A DNA stretch of 64,000 bases. It comes from an uncultured Lachnospiraceae bacterium. GTDB taxonomy: Bacteria; Bacillota; Clostridia; Lachnospirales; Lachnospiraceae. Of this stretch, positions 36,888 to 47,145 are shown piece after piece; position 1 is the first letter of the stretch, and each line of letters starts with the position of its first letter. The notes under the pieces are model-generated. The model was not told where the DNA came from, made no database searches, and saw only the letters and a list, made by a program, of their open reading frames with translations. The stretch is from the NCBI GenBank assembly GCA_934339365.1, contig CAKRHW010000006.1, forward strand, positions 1 through 64,000, written 5' to 3'. The translations under genes and the position numbers were made by a program.

Positions 36888-37100
36888 TCAAATCTTTTTT
36901 ATCGATTCCCCATCTAAGGTTACCTGATCTCCTTCATTGATGTCCTTTTCATACAGCTCTTGATCTGCCACTTCGATTGTCATTTCCACGCCATCTTGTG
37001 CTGTTAATGTTACCTGGTCCTTTCTTACCATTCCGTTTGGCAGACCTTCACATCCAAAATCCGGTTCTTCGATTCTTTTTACCTTATATATCTGCATCAT
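36888..37100 (-). CDS. Small conserved-looking hypothetical protein (70 aa)
   Basis: The ATG at 37100 has GGAGG six bases upstream; a longer open frame (to 37160) has none. The 70-residue product begins MMQIYKVKRIEEPDFGCEG and is rich in acidic beta-strand-like segments (VTLTAQDGVEMTIEVAD, EGDQVTLDGESI), reminiscent of a small barrel. Not recognised. It overlaps the upstream end of the mntH promoter region (stop at 36888). Confidence 0.7.
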   Translation of the reverse strand: MMQIYKVKRIEEPDFGCEGLPNGMVRKDQVTLTAQDGVEMTIEVADQELYEKDINEGDQVTLDGESIKKI

Positions 37101-37213
37101 GTATGTCCTCCATAGCTTCTTTCCCGTATCTTTCACAGGAATTCTTCTACTTTGTATCATACCTCATTTTCTCGTATTATGACAGTCCCATCTTTCTACT
37201 TGTCACTCATCCG

Positions 37214-39001
37214 TTACTCATTCGAATACTGAACCTGAAAACATTTCTGTCTGCCTTGTACAAATTTCTGATAAGTTCCGCCATGGGCAATTAATTCCTC
37301 ATGGTTTCCTCTGTCTTCGATTTTTCCATCCCGTATTACCAGAATTTCATTTGCTCCCTGGATAGTATTTAATCGGTGTGCAATCACAATTAGTGTTTTT
37401 CCAACACACAATTCATTGATTGCTTCCTGAATGTATCGTTCATTATCCGCATCCACACTTGCAGTTGCTTCATCTAAAATAACAATTGGTGCATCCTTCA
37501 GGATACATCTGGCTTTTTTCGCTGCCTCTATGACTTCCTCTTTCGTGGCATCCGGCCGTCCCATACTAATATTATGATAAATGGTATCCTGGAATAAATA
37601 AACTCTTTGAAATACCATACTGATATGATTCTTCGGAAGCTGAAAAGAAATATCATGCAAAATCTCTTTTTCACCATATCCAAAACAGACATTTTGGAAT
37701 TCAATTTCTGCACCCTTATATTTTTCCGGAATCTTCTCTGTTCCATCATCCGATAATTCTGGTTGTGCAAATACGTCTTCAATTCGATCCATACAACTAT
37801 TCATAACCGTCAGTCTTGTGCTTCCTCCATACAGTGCCTTTAATGGTCCAAACAAATGGAACAAAAACAACATTAATCCTATAAAATAAGAAATCGAAAG
37901 TGTTCCTTTTATCTGCAGATATACTGCCACACTTAAAATAACTCCGGTACCAATTCCATACGCCAGATTCAGTGCTCTCTGCCAAGGTCCATGAGCATTT
38001 TCAAAATGCAGATTTGTCTCACAGCTTCGTTTGAAATTCTCTGTCAGTTCTTTGGATTTTTCTCCGAGCAGATTATAAGTTTTGATAATTCCAATTCCCT
38101 CTGCAAAATCCAAAACTGCCTCTGTAAGACGTTCACTCTGTTCCTGTCTTCGGTCAGAATCTTCTAACGCTTCCCTTCTCATTCCTTTTGCAATGATTAA
38201 AATAACAATAAGAGTGGCAATTCCTGCAATCCCAATCCGGATATCTAATACAAATAAAAATGCCAGTAAAATAGCCTCTGAAAATATTTCACTCATCATA
38301 TCCGCTAATGCCGTCATACAGTTTTCTTCCACAAATACCATATCGGTAGACAATACCGAACTGATTTTTCCAATAAATGCAAATCCAACCGGTGCATTCT
38401 TTAAAATTGCTCTTGCAAGAGAGATTCTTTGTCGTTCTCCTCCTGATAATTGTTTTCCTCCATCTCCGGCTAACGTATCGATTCCATTTTCTAATTTTTC
38501 TAAGAATTCCATACACTGTGCTTTTCTTGCAGCTTCAAGCACCTCTTCATCACTGGCATCTGGTTTTCCTAATCGTATATTTTCCTTCAGACTGATATGG
38601 AATAAAAACTGTTCCTGTTTTGCTGTCATAGAAATTCCATGCAATACTTCTCCCTGTTCATAAGAGAACCGGACATTTTCAAAGGTAACTGAATGATCTT
38701 TTCCATGAAATTCCTGATCGTTCTGTTTTAAAGGTGCCCCGACTCCAAAACTCATACATAACACCAGAATAAGATCTGGCAGAGTCGAATATCCCTGAAG
38801 TACAAACCAGGAACCTACCGGAAGAGTAATCAATGCAATACATGGTAAAAAACTATTATAAATTGCCATCCATGGCCAGCAGACCTTATACCAGTCTAAT
38901 GTAAAATTCCGATAAGAACAGATATCCTGTTCTAAACGCCGATAGGATTCTCCATCGCGATTAAATACCTTTACCACTTCCATTCCATTAATATATTCCA
39001 C
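37214..39001 (-). pseudogene. Two ABC exporters collapsed into one frame by internal deletions
   Basis: A 595-codon open frame holds pieces of two MsbA-like exporters in order. Piece 1: half a membrane domain, then an ATPase domain that keeps the signature LSGGERQRISLARAI but lacks Walker A (text jumps from HGISMTAK to QEQFLFHISL) and Walker B. Piece 2: a near-complete membrane domain, then an ATPase domain without Walker A (jump at FQLPKNHI/SMVFQR) and without its signature, but with VILDEATASVDADNE and the AHRLNTI switch His. At least four or five in-frame deletions are needed. Neither ATPase can work. It begins without a proper start. Probably the exporter pair of the adjacent ECF cluster. 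Confidence 0.85.
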
Positions 39002-39067
39002 AATGGACTTGCAGAAAAATTATCTGCTGCTTCTTTGTGCAAAGGACTCAGTTCTACCAGAAAAAGG

Positions 39068-39172
39068 ACCTGTTGTACCAAAGTATCTTTGACTGCCGTC
39101 GATTATTTTTATCTGCTTGGCATGGTACTCATTACAGTCCTTCTAATTTTATTAAATCATGTCACTTTCTAA
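39068..39172 (+). pseudogene. EcfT C-terminal remnant
   Basis: In one + frame the bases encode TAVDYFYLLGMVLITVLLIL followed by LNHVTF and a stop at 39172, then AAGGAGG and the EcfA start. The hydrophobic tail and the position directly before an ECF ATPase fit the end of an energy-coupling factor transmembrane subunit. All upstream parts are gone; the sequence before it belongs to the opposite-strand exporter remnant. Confidence 0.5.
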
Positions 39173-39218
39173 ACTAAAAATACATCTTCAGGCAAATACT
39201 TGCCAAAAAGGAGGAACT

Positions 39219-39668
39219 ATGCATCCTACAAAGGAACTTATTCAATTTGACAATTTTAGCTTCACTTACGATAACCATTCTGACAATGGGGTCCACGATA
39301 TGAACCTGTCTGTTTCAGAAGGTGAATTCATTCTTTTCACTGGTCCGAGCGGCTGTGGGAAAACGACTCTGACCCGTTGTATCAACGGTCTGATTCCTGA
39401 TTTTTATGATGGAACCATATCGGGTTCCTGCCGGATTTGTGGCATGGAATTATCTGAACATGAAACAGGAGACTTTGCTTCCCATGTAGGAAGTGTCTTT
39501 CAGGATCCACGTTCTCAGTTTTTTACCCTTCACGTGAACACAGAGCTACCTTTTCCTAGTGAAAATCTCGATATTCCTATGGAAAAAATCCAGGCTTCCA
39601 TGTCTTCTACGATTGCAGACCTTCAGATGGAATCTCTGTTATCGAAAAGAATTTCAGACCCTTTCTGA
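39219..39668 (+). pseudogene. ECF transporter ATPase (EcfA-like), truncated
   Basis: The ATG at 39219 has GGAGG four bases upstream. The frame encodes the first ~150 residues of an ECF/CbiO-type ATPase: LIQFDNFSFTYDN, Walker A TGPSGCGKTTLTR and the Q-loop VFQDPRSQFF. It ends before the LSGGQ signature, Walker B and switch His, so it cannot hydrolyse ATP. The downstream bases move into the S-component gene in another frame. Confidence 0.82.
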
Positions 39669-39674
39669 CGATAA

Positions 39675-40283
39675 ATTATCGGCTCTTGGTCTTCGTCAGA
39701 TTTATTTAGAAAAGAAAAACAAAGCGATTTTGTCCGCATCGGAATCTTTAGTGCCCTATGGATTGCTGTCAGTTTTGCAATCGCATGCAGCATCGGATTT
39801 TTCCCACCGGTTCTGCTTATCCTTCCTTGCATTCTGGCTGTGATTGGTTCCTTAATCTATGTTGTACTGTTATCGAAATTAAATATTCGCGGAGGAATTT
39901 TTATTCCATCTCTGCTGTTAGGTCTCTGTCTCTTTACAATGGCACCTTACGGTATGATGACTATTTTTACCGGTCTATTTGGATTACTTGGTGAAATCGT
40001 TTATGATACACTCGGCAGAAAAAATATGATGTGGGAAATGTTTGGCATCTCATTACCGGCCGTTGGTCTTGCCTTAGGCGAATATATCCCACTCGGTTTT
40101 ATGCGAACAGCATTCGATGAAATGTATGCAGACCGCTTTACCAGTTCCATCAGCAAAACCGTTATGCAAATGGTCAATACACCCGTTACCATTATTCTTA
40201 CTCTGCTCAGTCTGATTCTAGGTATCGCAGGCTGCATCTGGGGAAATAAAATCGTTTCCAAAAAACTTGGAAAGCAACAATAA
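39675..40283 (+). pseudogene. MptD-type ECF S component, missing its start
   Basis: The frame from about 39723 encodes SDFVRIGIFSALWIAVSFAI and continues uninterrupted as a five- to six-helix membrane protein to KKLGKQQ, matching the MptD/Trep_Strep ECF substrate-binding subunits. The first codons and ribosome site have been lost at the junction with the EcfA fragment; the first in-frame ATG (39954, in GMMTIFTGL) lies deep inside the protein, although GTG/TTG codons exist earlier. Substrate unknown. Confidence 0.75.
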
Positions 40284-40286
40284 TAC

Positions 40287-40325
40287 GAAAAAAAAGAGTG
40301 CCACAAATGTGTGCACTCCTTTTTA
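40287..40325. terminator. Bidirectional terminator
   Basis: GAGTGC-CACAAATGTG-TGCACTC followed by CTTTTTATT on + and TTTTTTTT on the minus strand; it separates the convergent S-component remnant and the DUF3592 gene. Confidence 0.85.
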
Positions 40326-40730
40326 TTATCCAAATCGTCTTTTTTTCCAGTATGACGTTAGTGATACGCCTGCAACGGCAATTATGATGACTCCAATCAT
40401 GAATGTTGATTTACCTATTCCCGGTAGATAAATATGATTCGGATCTTTTGGGTCAACATAGATTTTGACACTTTTTCCTACTGTATTTTTAAATTTTGAA
40501 CTCGATTTTGACGACCGGGTTTGATATTCCTTTCCCTGATACATATACCGAAAAATCGGATAATACGTTCTGGATTTTTTTGTTCTTGAGACATAGTAAT
40601 CTACAACAGTTGCTGTAACAGATTCTGTACATTGCTTACGATCCTTATATTCACCAACCGTACTTATAATAAGTACGAGTGCAAGCATCGATAATGCAGA
40701 AAAATATCTCAATCCATTTCTTCCTCTCAT
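40326..40730 (-). CDS. DUF3592 domain membrane protein
   Basis: A 134-residue protein with two membrane helices (about 8-25 and 108-126) around a beta-rich extracytoplasmic domain containing VTATVVDYYVSRTKKSRTY, YPIFRYMYQGKEY and VKIYVDPKDPNHIYLPG, the DUF3592 pattern. GAGGAG precedes the ATG. Function unknown. It lies 20 bases after the large membrane protein gene, likely in one operon. Confidence 0.85.
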   Translation of the reverse strand: MRGRNGLRYFSALSMLALVLIISTVGEYKDRKQCTESVTATVVDYYVSRTKKSRTYYPIFRYMYQGKEYQTRSSKSSSKFKNTVGKSVKIYVDPKDPNHIYLPGIGKSTFMIGVIIIAVAGVSLTSYWKKRRFG

Positions 40731-40750
40731 AACACGCTCCTCTGTTTTAT

Positions 40751-43108
40751 CTACATCATATTCCAGAATTCAAAAAGTCTTCCGAATGACAGCATTTTAC
40801 TTTCTATCTCTAACGGAACTCTGTGATATTTCTGTGCATAATCTAAAACGAATTCATAGGTCAGATCAAAATTCACGATAAACGCAACGAGTGCTGAAAC
40901 AATAAATCCGATATAAAACAATTTTTTCACTGGTTTTGATACTTTATCATTTAAGAAAAATAAAATCACAAATGCTCCAAATATCATTTCCCATGCAAAA
41001 TCTACCGCATATCTTGGTGTATATCCATACTGCCAGATTAACGACATCTGAATCAGCGGAACAACCAGACAACCCGCTATTACAATCGTAGCAATCAGTT
41101 TTCTGTTCTTTCCGGCACGCTTATAGGCACGTGGTCCAAAGATATATCCAAGTACCGGTACCGCCCGAAAGATTAATCCCGCAGCACTAAATCCTGCTTT
41201 GTAATAATATCCATTCACTGCCAGCGAAACATAATTACTCTTCACAAACGGGAAGGTCATATCGACCTTTGGAACTGTAAACAAATAATTATAAATAGCA
41301 ATCAGCACCAGTGGAAATTGAAACTGAATATGCTGGTAATCATAAATCGTCAAGGTATACTCAATTCCAAAATCAAAAATCGAGCCAAATCTCAAATAAT
41401 TGTAAATCATCTGAATCGAGCCAATGCAGACAAACGGCATAAGTGCTGCCAGTAAAAATGTCATGACCGGCTTGCGATTTGCACGAAATGTCTGTTCCTC
41501 ACCCTGCTGCAAAATCTTTTTTACACCTGCATAAACAAATAATAATGCTACGATACAGTACAGTGCCAGTGCCGCTCTGCACAAAACAGAAATAGACAGC
41601 AAAATCGTCGCAATACTCATCTGCACTCTGGATATTTTTTCTTTTCCTACGACTCCGGAACGCATTAAGAAATACATTCCTGCAATCAGAAATGCAAATC
41701 CACTAACCTGTGCCAGTTCATAGAAATTACCAATGGTAATACAATACCAGATAAATGAGGAAGCCTGTACAATGACAAGTCCACAAATGGCCATTCCATT
41801 TGAAATCTTTGGAAAGAGACGTTTTACAAATTCTTTATACGTCAGACTTAAAAATAAGATTCCGAGTAAACTGTAAAGACATGTCGCCCATAAAGAAGAA
41901 AAATACCCACCTGTAATCAGATGATATGGCAAGAACAATGTCAGAACCGTTCCAATTCCATAATAAGAATAATATTTGCCATTATAAAGTAAATGGTCCC
42001 AGGAAGCCTTTACACCATCTGCAGCACGCAGGGAACCATCATAAGGATTATCCAATGCCAGCAATTCCTTACTTGGCTTTTCTAATAAACTGACCTGTCC
42101 ATTCGAAAATGCATCTACCAATTCTTGATTCATCTGATTTGTATCCGGATCTGAAAGTAATTCCATGACATTACCCGGTCCACGAAGCAAAAATAATACA
42201 ATTGCCCAGAATGCAAAAAATAATGTAATTCCATAAACTGCATAGCGAAATACGTTTGATTTTGCATTTTCTTCTTTCATTTTCGGGCAATAAACCAATG
42301 TTAAAATAAACGATAAAATCAGAATCAATGAAATCACTCGAATCCACGACAAATGAAATGGAATCGCTGCATTTAATGTAATTCCGTTCAATGTCACGCT
42401 CGTATTATCTTCTGCATGTATGGTAAACTTCATCTGTCCTACATCACCAAAAAAACTACAGGTAATATATTTGCTTAATTCATTGTCCTTAATATAATGA
42501 AGCTGTGCTTCATTTCTAAAGCTTGCAACATTCGTTGCATCTGTATATGCAATTTTTACCTCCTGCTGTGATGCACCACCGATAGAAAGATCCATATAAA
42601 TGGTTTGAACACTGCTATGCACAGATGGAAAGGTTAATTCAACATCTTTTTCAGAATTTACGATAATCTGATCCTTATCATATGCCTTCCCATCGACATT
42701 TGCTTCTTTCAAGGATAATGTTTTTTCTTTTGCCGGTGCAATCACCCCTCTGGCAAATACACCAAAATTACAAATAAATACCTCTCCTAAAAAGACCACT
42801 GCCGTTCCAATAGTCAGTGCACGAATCCATTTTTTATTTCGAACAATCTGTTCTGAAAGATCCTTCTTTTTCGCAAACCATAGATTCGGAATGCAGATGC
42901 ATGCATTCGCAATCAAAACTGCAAAACATGCACTCCACAAACCTTTGCCTGCAGAGGCAGCGGGGAACAATGCTAAAAATATTGCCACCGCACTGCCTAC
43001 AGCTAAATATACTGCTGTTTCTTCTTCCTTTGTTTCTCGTTTTCCTGCTCTTGCAGATGCAATCGCTAAGCCTATTGATACCAAGATCAATAATAAAATA
43101 AAAAACAT
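40751..43108 (-). CDS. Large polytopic membrane protein, GT-C glycosyltransferase-like
   Basis: 785 residues with a dozen or more helices and a beta-rich extracytoplasmic region near 110-260. The loop with NPYDGSLRAADGVKASWDHL and YNGKYYSYYGIGTVLTLFLP resembles PMT/ArnT-like GT-C transferases that use lipid-linked sugars, but I cannot identify a definite catalytic motif. The ATG at 43108 has AGGAG eight bases upstream and replaces an ATG at 43138. It is downstream of the first cellulase gene and shares an operon with the DUF3592 gene. Confidence 0.6.
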   Translation of the reverse strand: MFFILLLILVSIGLAIASARAGKRETKEEETAVYLAVGSAVAIFLALFPAASAGKGLWSACFAVLIANACICIPNLWFAKKKDLSEQIVRNKKWIRALTIGTAVVFLGEVFICNFGVFARGVIAPAKEKTLSLKEANVDGKAYDKDQIIVNSEKDVELTFPSVHSSVQTIYMDLSIGGASQQEVKIAYTDATNVASFRNEAQLHYIKDNELSKYITCSFFGDVGQMKFTIHAEDNTSVTLNGITLNAAIPFHLSWIRVISLILILSFILTLVYCPKMKEENAKSNVFRYAVYGITLFFAFWAIVLFLLRGPGNVMELLSDPDTNQMNQELVDAFSNGQVSLLEKPSKELLALDNPYDGSLRAADGVKASWDHLLYNGKYYSYYGIGTVLTLFLPYHLITGGYFSSLWATCLYSLLGILFLSLTYKEFVKRLFPKISNGMAICGLVIVQASSFIWYCITIGNFYELAQVSGFAFLIAGMYFLMRSGVVGKEKISRVQMSIATILLSISVLCRAALALYCIVALLFVYAGVKKILQQGEEQTFRANRKPVMTFLLAALMPFVCIGSIQMIYNYLRFGSIFDFGIEYTLTIYDYQHIQFQFPLVLIAIYNYLFTVPKVDMTFPFVKSNYVSLAVNGYYYKAGFSAAGLIFRAVPVLGYIFGPRAYKRAGKNRKLIATIVIAGCLVVPLIQMSLIWQYGYTPRYAVDFAWEMIFGAFVILFFLNDKVSKPVKKLFYIGFIVSALVAFIVNFDLTYEFVLDYAQKYHRVPLEIESKMLSFGRLFEFWNMM

Positions 43109-43185
43109 AATTCTTTCTCCTAAGTCCTTTTCTCCCAAAAGATTCCCGGCTTTATTCCCTTTTTTTTCTCAATTGGAAATCTCTT

Positions 43186-46100
43186 TTATTTTCCTATACG
43201 GACATTTACCGTTGACTTTGCCCCTTTCTTGAGAAGCAATTTTCTATAAGCATTCTTTTTTGCTTTTGGAACTCTGTATGTCACTTTCTTTCCCATTCCT
43301 GCAAATGCTTTTGCCTTTACGTTTCGGTTTGTAAGTTTCTTAGTCTTAATTACAACAGAAGAAACCTTCTTCGTTCCATAGAAAGCTGCCTTATCAATTC
43401 TGTTTACATTCTTATGAATAGAAATGGTCTTTAACTTCTTACAATTGTAAAATGCCTGACTTCCAATTTTCTTTACATTAGAACCAATCGTAACCTTTGT
43501 AATCTTTTTATTATTCTTAAATGCCTTCGCATTTACTGCAGTAACTTTATAAGTTTTATTCCTATACTTAATCTGACCTGCAACACTTACCTTCTTCAAA
43601 TTCTTTGTTGCAACTCCTACAACCGTAACTTCTCCCTTAGTTCCTGCCTGTTTTGTAATTTTATACTTTAATCCTCTATAACGGATAATCGTTCCAACTG
43701 TCTGCTGACTTCCTATTGAAGAAGCAGCTCCTGACGGCTGTTGTGCCGGCTGTGTAGTGGAAGGCTTTCCTGTTGACTGCTCCGGCTGTCTGTTCGTTGG
43801 TTGCTGCGTCTGACCGCCTGTTGTTGGCTGCTCTGGCTGGCTACCTGTTGTTTGCTGCTCTGGCTGCTTGCTTGTTGTCGGCTGTTCTGGCTGGCTACCT
43901 GTTGTCGGCTGTTGCGGCTGGCTACCTGTCGTCGGCTGCTCCGACTGGCCACTTGTTGTTGGCTGCTCCGGCTGACCACTTGTTGTTGGCTGTTCTGACT
44001 GGCCACTTGTTGTTGGCTGCTCCGGCTGGCTACTTGTTGTCGGCTGTTCTGGCTGACCACTTGTTGGCTGTTCTGGTTCTGTTGGAACAGTTCCATCAAT
44101 CGCAGGAGCTGCCGCTGCTTCATCCTGCATGAAAGAAAGTACCCATGCAAATGGGGCATTCCAGTTAATTGTAACCTCGTTTACAGACCATGCTTCAATG
44201 GAATCTACATAACATTTCTGTGGTGCTACTTCTCCACGCTTGTATCCAAGTCCACCTACATATGGATCCTGAAGTCCGGAACCTGCTCCACCTGACATGA
44301 CTCCGTCCGGAGCTTTCGGGAATGAATGATCCAATTCATATGACCAGTATCTGTGGTGAGGGTTGCTTGTGTGGTAAGAACCTACACCTGTTACGTAAGA
44401 AATTCCAAGTCCGTTACGTCCGAAGATATAATCAAGGGCTGTACTTACACCGCTGATGTATTTATTTTCCTTCTTAATCTTATAGGCATAAGCCATAACC
44501 ATTGCGTTATTTACAACGAATGAGTTTGAACCCCACTCATAACCGGTTACCTTGACACCTTCCCCGATATTAACGGAATCTTCAAATGTTGCGGAACGGT
44601 AAGGAATACCTGTTCCCTGTGCATTTTCCTGTTTAATATATTGATCTGCTGCATCAACGATTGCATTTTCAACCTTTGTTGCATCTTCTGCCTTTAATGA
44701 CTTTTTGTTTAAGTAAAGTGATAATGTTCCAAGACCTGCTGTACATCCCCAGTTAAAGGAACTGAAAGAACCGCTGTTTTCTCCACCACCTAAGTTTGTG
44801 GTAAGGCTGAATGCCTTATCCTTCCCTGTAGAGTCATTCTTGTTCTGGTATTTGGCAAGGTCATTGTAATATGTCTCATCTCCTGTTGTTGCATAAAGCT
44901 CACTTGCTGCCCAGTAGAAATCATCTTCCACATAGTCATCACCGTACGCACCACCACCGATAGCCTGGTCAAGTGGAGCATATACTTCCGGATTTTTCTT
45001 TGCTGCTTCGTATGTAAGCTTTGCATTCTCTAAACACTTGTCTGCAAAGGAATCATCAATTCCTCTCCACAGACGTGCTGCCTGTGCTGCTGTTGCTGCC
45101 ACATTTAATGTTGCTGCTGTTGTAGGTGGCTTCACAATACGAATCGTTTTCCATGTCTCAGCATAGTTCCATGGCTGAACGGCAAGACCTGTCCACTTGT
45201 GGTCATGCATCTTGTGGTATACCATACCGGCTTCTGTCTGACCATAAGTTGGATCCTCTGACTTAACAATCATCTTGAACATCCATTCAAGTTCCACCCT
45301 TGCTTCATCAAGAATATCCGGTGTACCTGTTCCGTTAAATGTCATGGAAGAATCAGATGTCTGATAGTTCTGCGGAATTGACATCGTTACTCCATCATTC
45401 CATTTATCCGCCTTACCAGAATTTTTTGAAGATTCATACATGTTCTGGAGTGTCCATACAGAAATACCACCATTTACAACGTACTTACCATGGTCTCCGG
45501 CATCATACCATCCACCTGTACAATCAATAGAGTACGACTTATCCACATCGGAACCATCTCCTGCATAAGATTTCACCCATTTTGACTGAACATATGCCAT
45601 ATCATTCACATGCCCTGCCTGATGTGCAAGATTTGTTTTATCTCCTGATGTTACATACTGTGATTCAATTGCAACACCGGAACGGTTCTGGTAATAATAG
45701 TTCATTGCATTCTTTAATGTATCACCATAGAGATCTCCCTGCTTTGCATCCGCAATGCTGAATGGCTCACTCTTCCACATCTGATAGGTATCTTTTGTAA
45801 ACTTATTCGTCTGAATATTATTCTGATCTGATACTTCAATCGTATACCCTGTTCCTACCTGTTTAAAGTCTGAAAAATCAAGCAACTGGATATATTCTCC
45901 CGTATCCTCATCCTTGCCTGTTCCAAACTGTTTACCTTTTCCTTCATATACCTGTTTGCCTGATGCATCTTTGATTACGAATGTTACAGGATCAAGTTTG
46001 GTATCTGTTGCATAAGAAGCAACCTTGGAAAGATTCGTGTAATATCCAACCTGATTGATACGTACATCACTTCTTGGCTGAACATATCCCAGCTCATTGC

Positions 46101-46797
46101 TTGTATCCCAGTTACATCCTTCTCCCGGTGTATCACCGCATGTCTCACAAACAAGTGTCAAGTTATCAAACTTTAATTCTGTTCCGATTGGGAAACAATC
46201 CTGTCCCTGACCATTTCCATACTGGCCGCCTCCACCATAGTGGAATGCCCATTCGGCTACCTCAAGTGTCTGATCTGCCGTAAACTCACATTCGAAGTGA
46301 TTATCACCCTTCTTAATTGTAAGCAGTGTCCATCCTCTGCCATAATCCTGTCCTAATGGATTCAGGTCCGGATACGTTGTCTTCGTTAATCCCTGTCCAT
46401 TATGCCAGATTTCAATTTTTCCACTTAAATCACCAATCTTCGCACACATGTTACCATCATTTGATGCATTCACATCAAAAGCAACTTTGTACTTATGACC
46501 TGATTTAATCTTAATTCCTCTGTGGCGTAACTGAAGATCCCATCTGTCTTCTCCACCACGATCCTTTCCACCTGGATTTACAATCTTAACATTGTAAGTA
46601 CCATTTGAAATGTCAAATGTCTGTTTTCCCGGGTTTGTCTCACATGTATGCCATGGAAGACCAATCCCTTCATTAAAATCTGACTGTCCTACTACATTTC
46701 CCGCAAATGCATCCAAAGGATTGAATGCCACATTTGTTGCGAGCATAGATACTGCCAGTAAACCGCATGTAGCAGTTTTTGTAATCTTTTTTCTCAT
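43186..46797 (-). CDS. Secreted GH9 endoglucanase with CBM4-type module and BspA-like LRR tail (copy A)
   Basis: 1203 residues: signal peptide (1-32, cleaved near DAFA), carbohydrate-binding module of CBM4/9 type (about 33-225), CelD-type Ig domain (236-345, VRINQVGYYTNLSKVASYA), GH9 catalytic domain (350-905), a linker of PEQPTTSGQ-type repeats (about 905-1030), and a C-terminal LRR_5/BspA-like domain (1032-1203, KVTIGSNVKKIGSQAFYNC). Catalytic features are WYDAGDHGKY near 433 (base Asp), NPHHR near 812 and SVNEVTINWNAP near 875 (acid Glu). It should cut beta-1,4-glucan outside the cell. No dockerin or LPXTG motif; the LRR tail may bind the surface. Confidence 0.95.
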   Translation of the reverse strand: MRKKITKTATCGLLAVSMLATNVAFNPLDAFAGNVVGQSDFNEGIGLPWHTCETNPGKQTFDISNGTYNVKIVNPGGKDRGGEDRWDLQLRHRGIKIKSGHKYKVAFDVNASNDGNMCAKIGDLSGKIEIWHNGQGLTKTTYPDLNPLGQDYGRGWTLLTIKKGDNHFECEFTADQTLEVAEWAFHYGGGGQYGNGQGQDCFPIGTELKFDNLTLVCETCGDTPGEGCNWDTSNELGYVQPRSDVRINQVGYYTNLSKVASYATDTKLDPVTFVIKDASGKQVYEGKGKQFGTGKDEDTGEYIQLLDFSDFKQVGTGYTIEVSDQNNIQTNKFTKDTYQMWKSEPFSIADAKQGDLYGDTLKNAMNYYYQNRSGVAIESQYVTSGDKTNLAHQAGHVNDMAYVQSKWVKSYAGDGSDVDKSYSIDCTGGWYDAGDHGKYVVNGGISVWTLQNMYESSKNSGKADKWNDGVTMSIPQNYQTSDSSMTFNGTGTPDILDEARVELEWMFKMIVKSEDPTYGQTEAGMVYHKMHDHKWTGLAVQPWNYAETWKTIRIVKPPTTAATLNVAATAAQAARLWRGIDDSFADKCLENAKLTYEAAKKNPEVYAPLDQAIGGGAYGDDYVEDDFYWAASELYATTGDETYYNDLAKYQNKNDSTGKDKAFSLTTNLGGGENSGSFSSFNWGCTAGLGTLSLYLNKKSLKAEDATKVENAIVDAADQYIKQENAQGTGIPYRSATFEDSVNIGEGVKVTGYEWGSNSFVVNNAMVMAYAYKIKKENKYISGVSTALDYIFGRNGLGISYVTGVGSYHTSNPHHRYWSYELDHSFPKAPDGVMSGGAGSGLQDPYVGGLGYKRGEVAPQKCYVDSIEAWSVNEVTINWNAPFAWVLSFMQDEAAAAPAIDGTVPTEPEQPTSGQPEQPTTSSQPEQPTTSGQSEQPTTSGQPEQPTTSGQSEQPTTGSQPQQPTTGSQPEQPTTSKQPEQQTTGSQPEQPTTGGQTQQPTNRQPEQSTGKPSTTQPAQQPSGAASSIGSQQTVGTIIRYRGLKYKITKQAGTKGEVTVVGVATKNLKKVSVAGQIKYRNKTYKVTAVNAKAFKNNKKITKVTIGSNVKKIGSQAFYNCKKLKTISIHKNVNRIDKAAFYGTKKVSSVVIKTKKLTNRNVKAKAFAGMGKKVTYRVPKAKKNAYRKLLLKKGAKSTVNVRIGK

Positions 46798-46940
46798 TAG
46801 ATTTCCTCCTCCTGATTATTCACTCCATTTGTAAAATAAATACCAGATTTATCCCATCATTTCAGACCAAATCTGTGTACCTCCCCAAAAAGAAGTGGTA
46901 CTTATATCATACCATACAACCCTCTTTCTGTGCGAATAAT

Positions 46941-47138
46941 TTACCCATTCTCCCAAAATAAATCATCCAATGTTTTTCCTAAAACCCTGCAAATTGCCTT
47001 GCATAATTTTATTGTTGGATTATAATCTCCATTTTCTATAGAATTGATTGTCTGCCTTGATACCCCAACTGCATCCGCCAGCTCTTTCTGCGACAAATGC
47101 ATTGCTGTCCTTGCTGTTTTTAATTCCAGATTCTTCAT
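46941..47138 (-). CDS. XRE-family transcriptional regulator (65 aa)
   Basis: A stand-alone helix-turn-helix protein: LELKTARTAMHLSQKELADA and VGVSRQTINSIENGDYNP are the standard XRE DNA-binding core, with the short LGKTLDDLFWENG tail of YozG-type regulators. It starts seven bases after the membrane-protein stop. The pair of small membrane protein plus such a regulator is common in Clostridia and often self-regulating. Confidence 0.92.
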   Translation of the reverse strand: MKNLELKTARTAMHLSQKELADAVGVSRQTINSIENGDYNPTIKLCKAICRVLGKTLDDLFWENG

Positions 47139-47145
47139 ATTTTTA

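Noticed and set aside
43713..44159. Gln/Ser- and Leu/Ala-repeat frames in the copy A linker
   Set aside because: Shadow readings of the PEQPTT repeat region of the GH9 gene.
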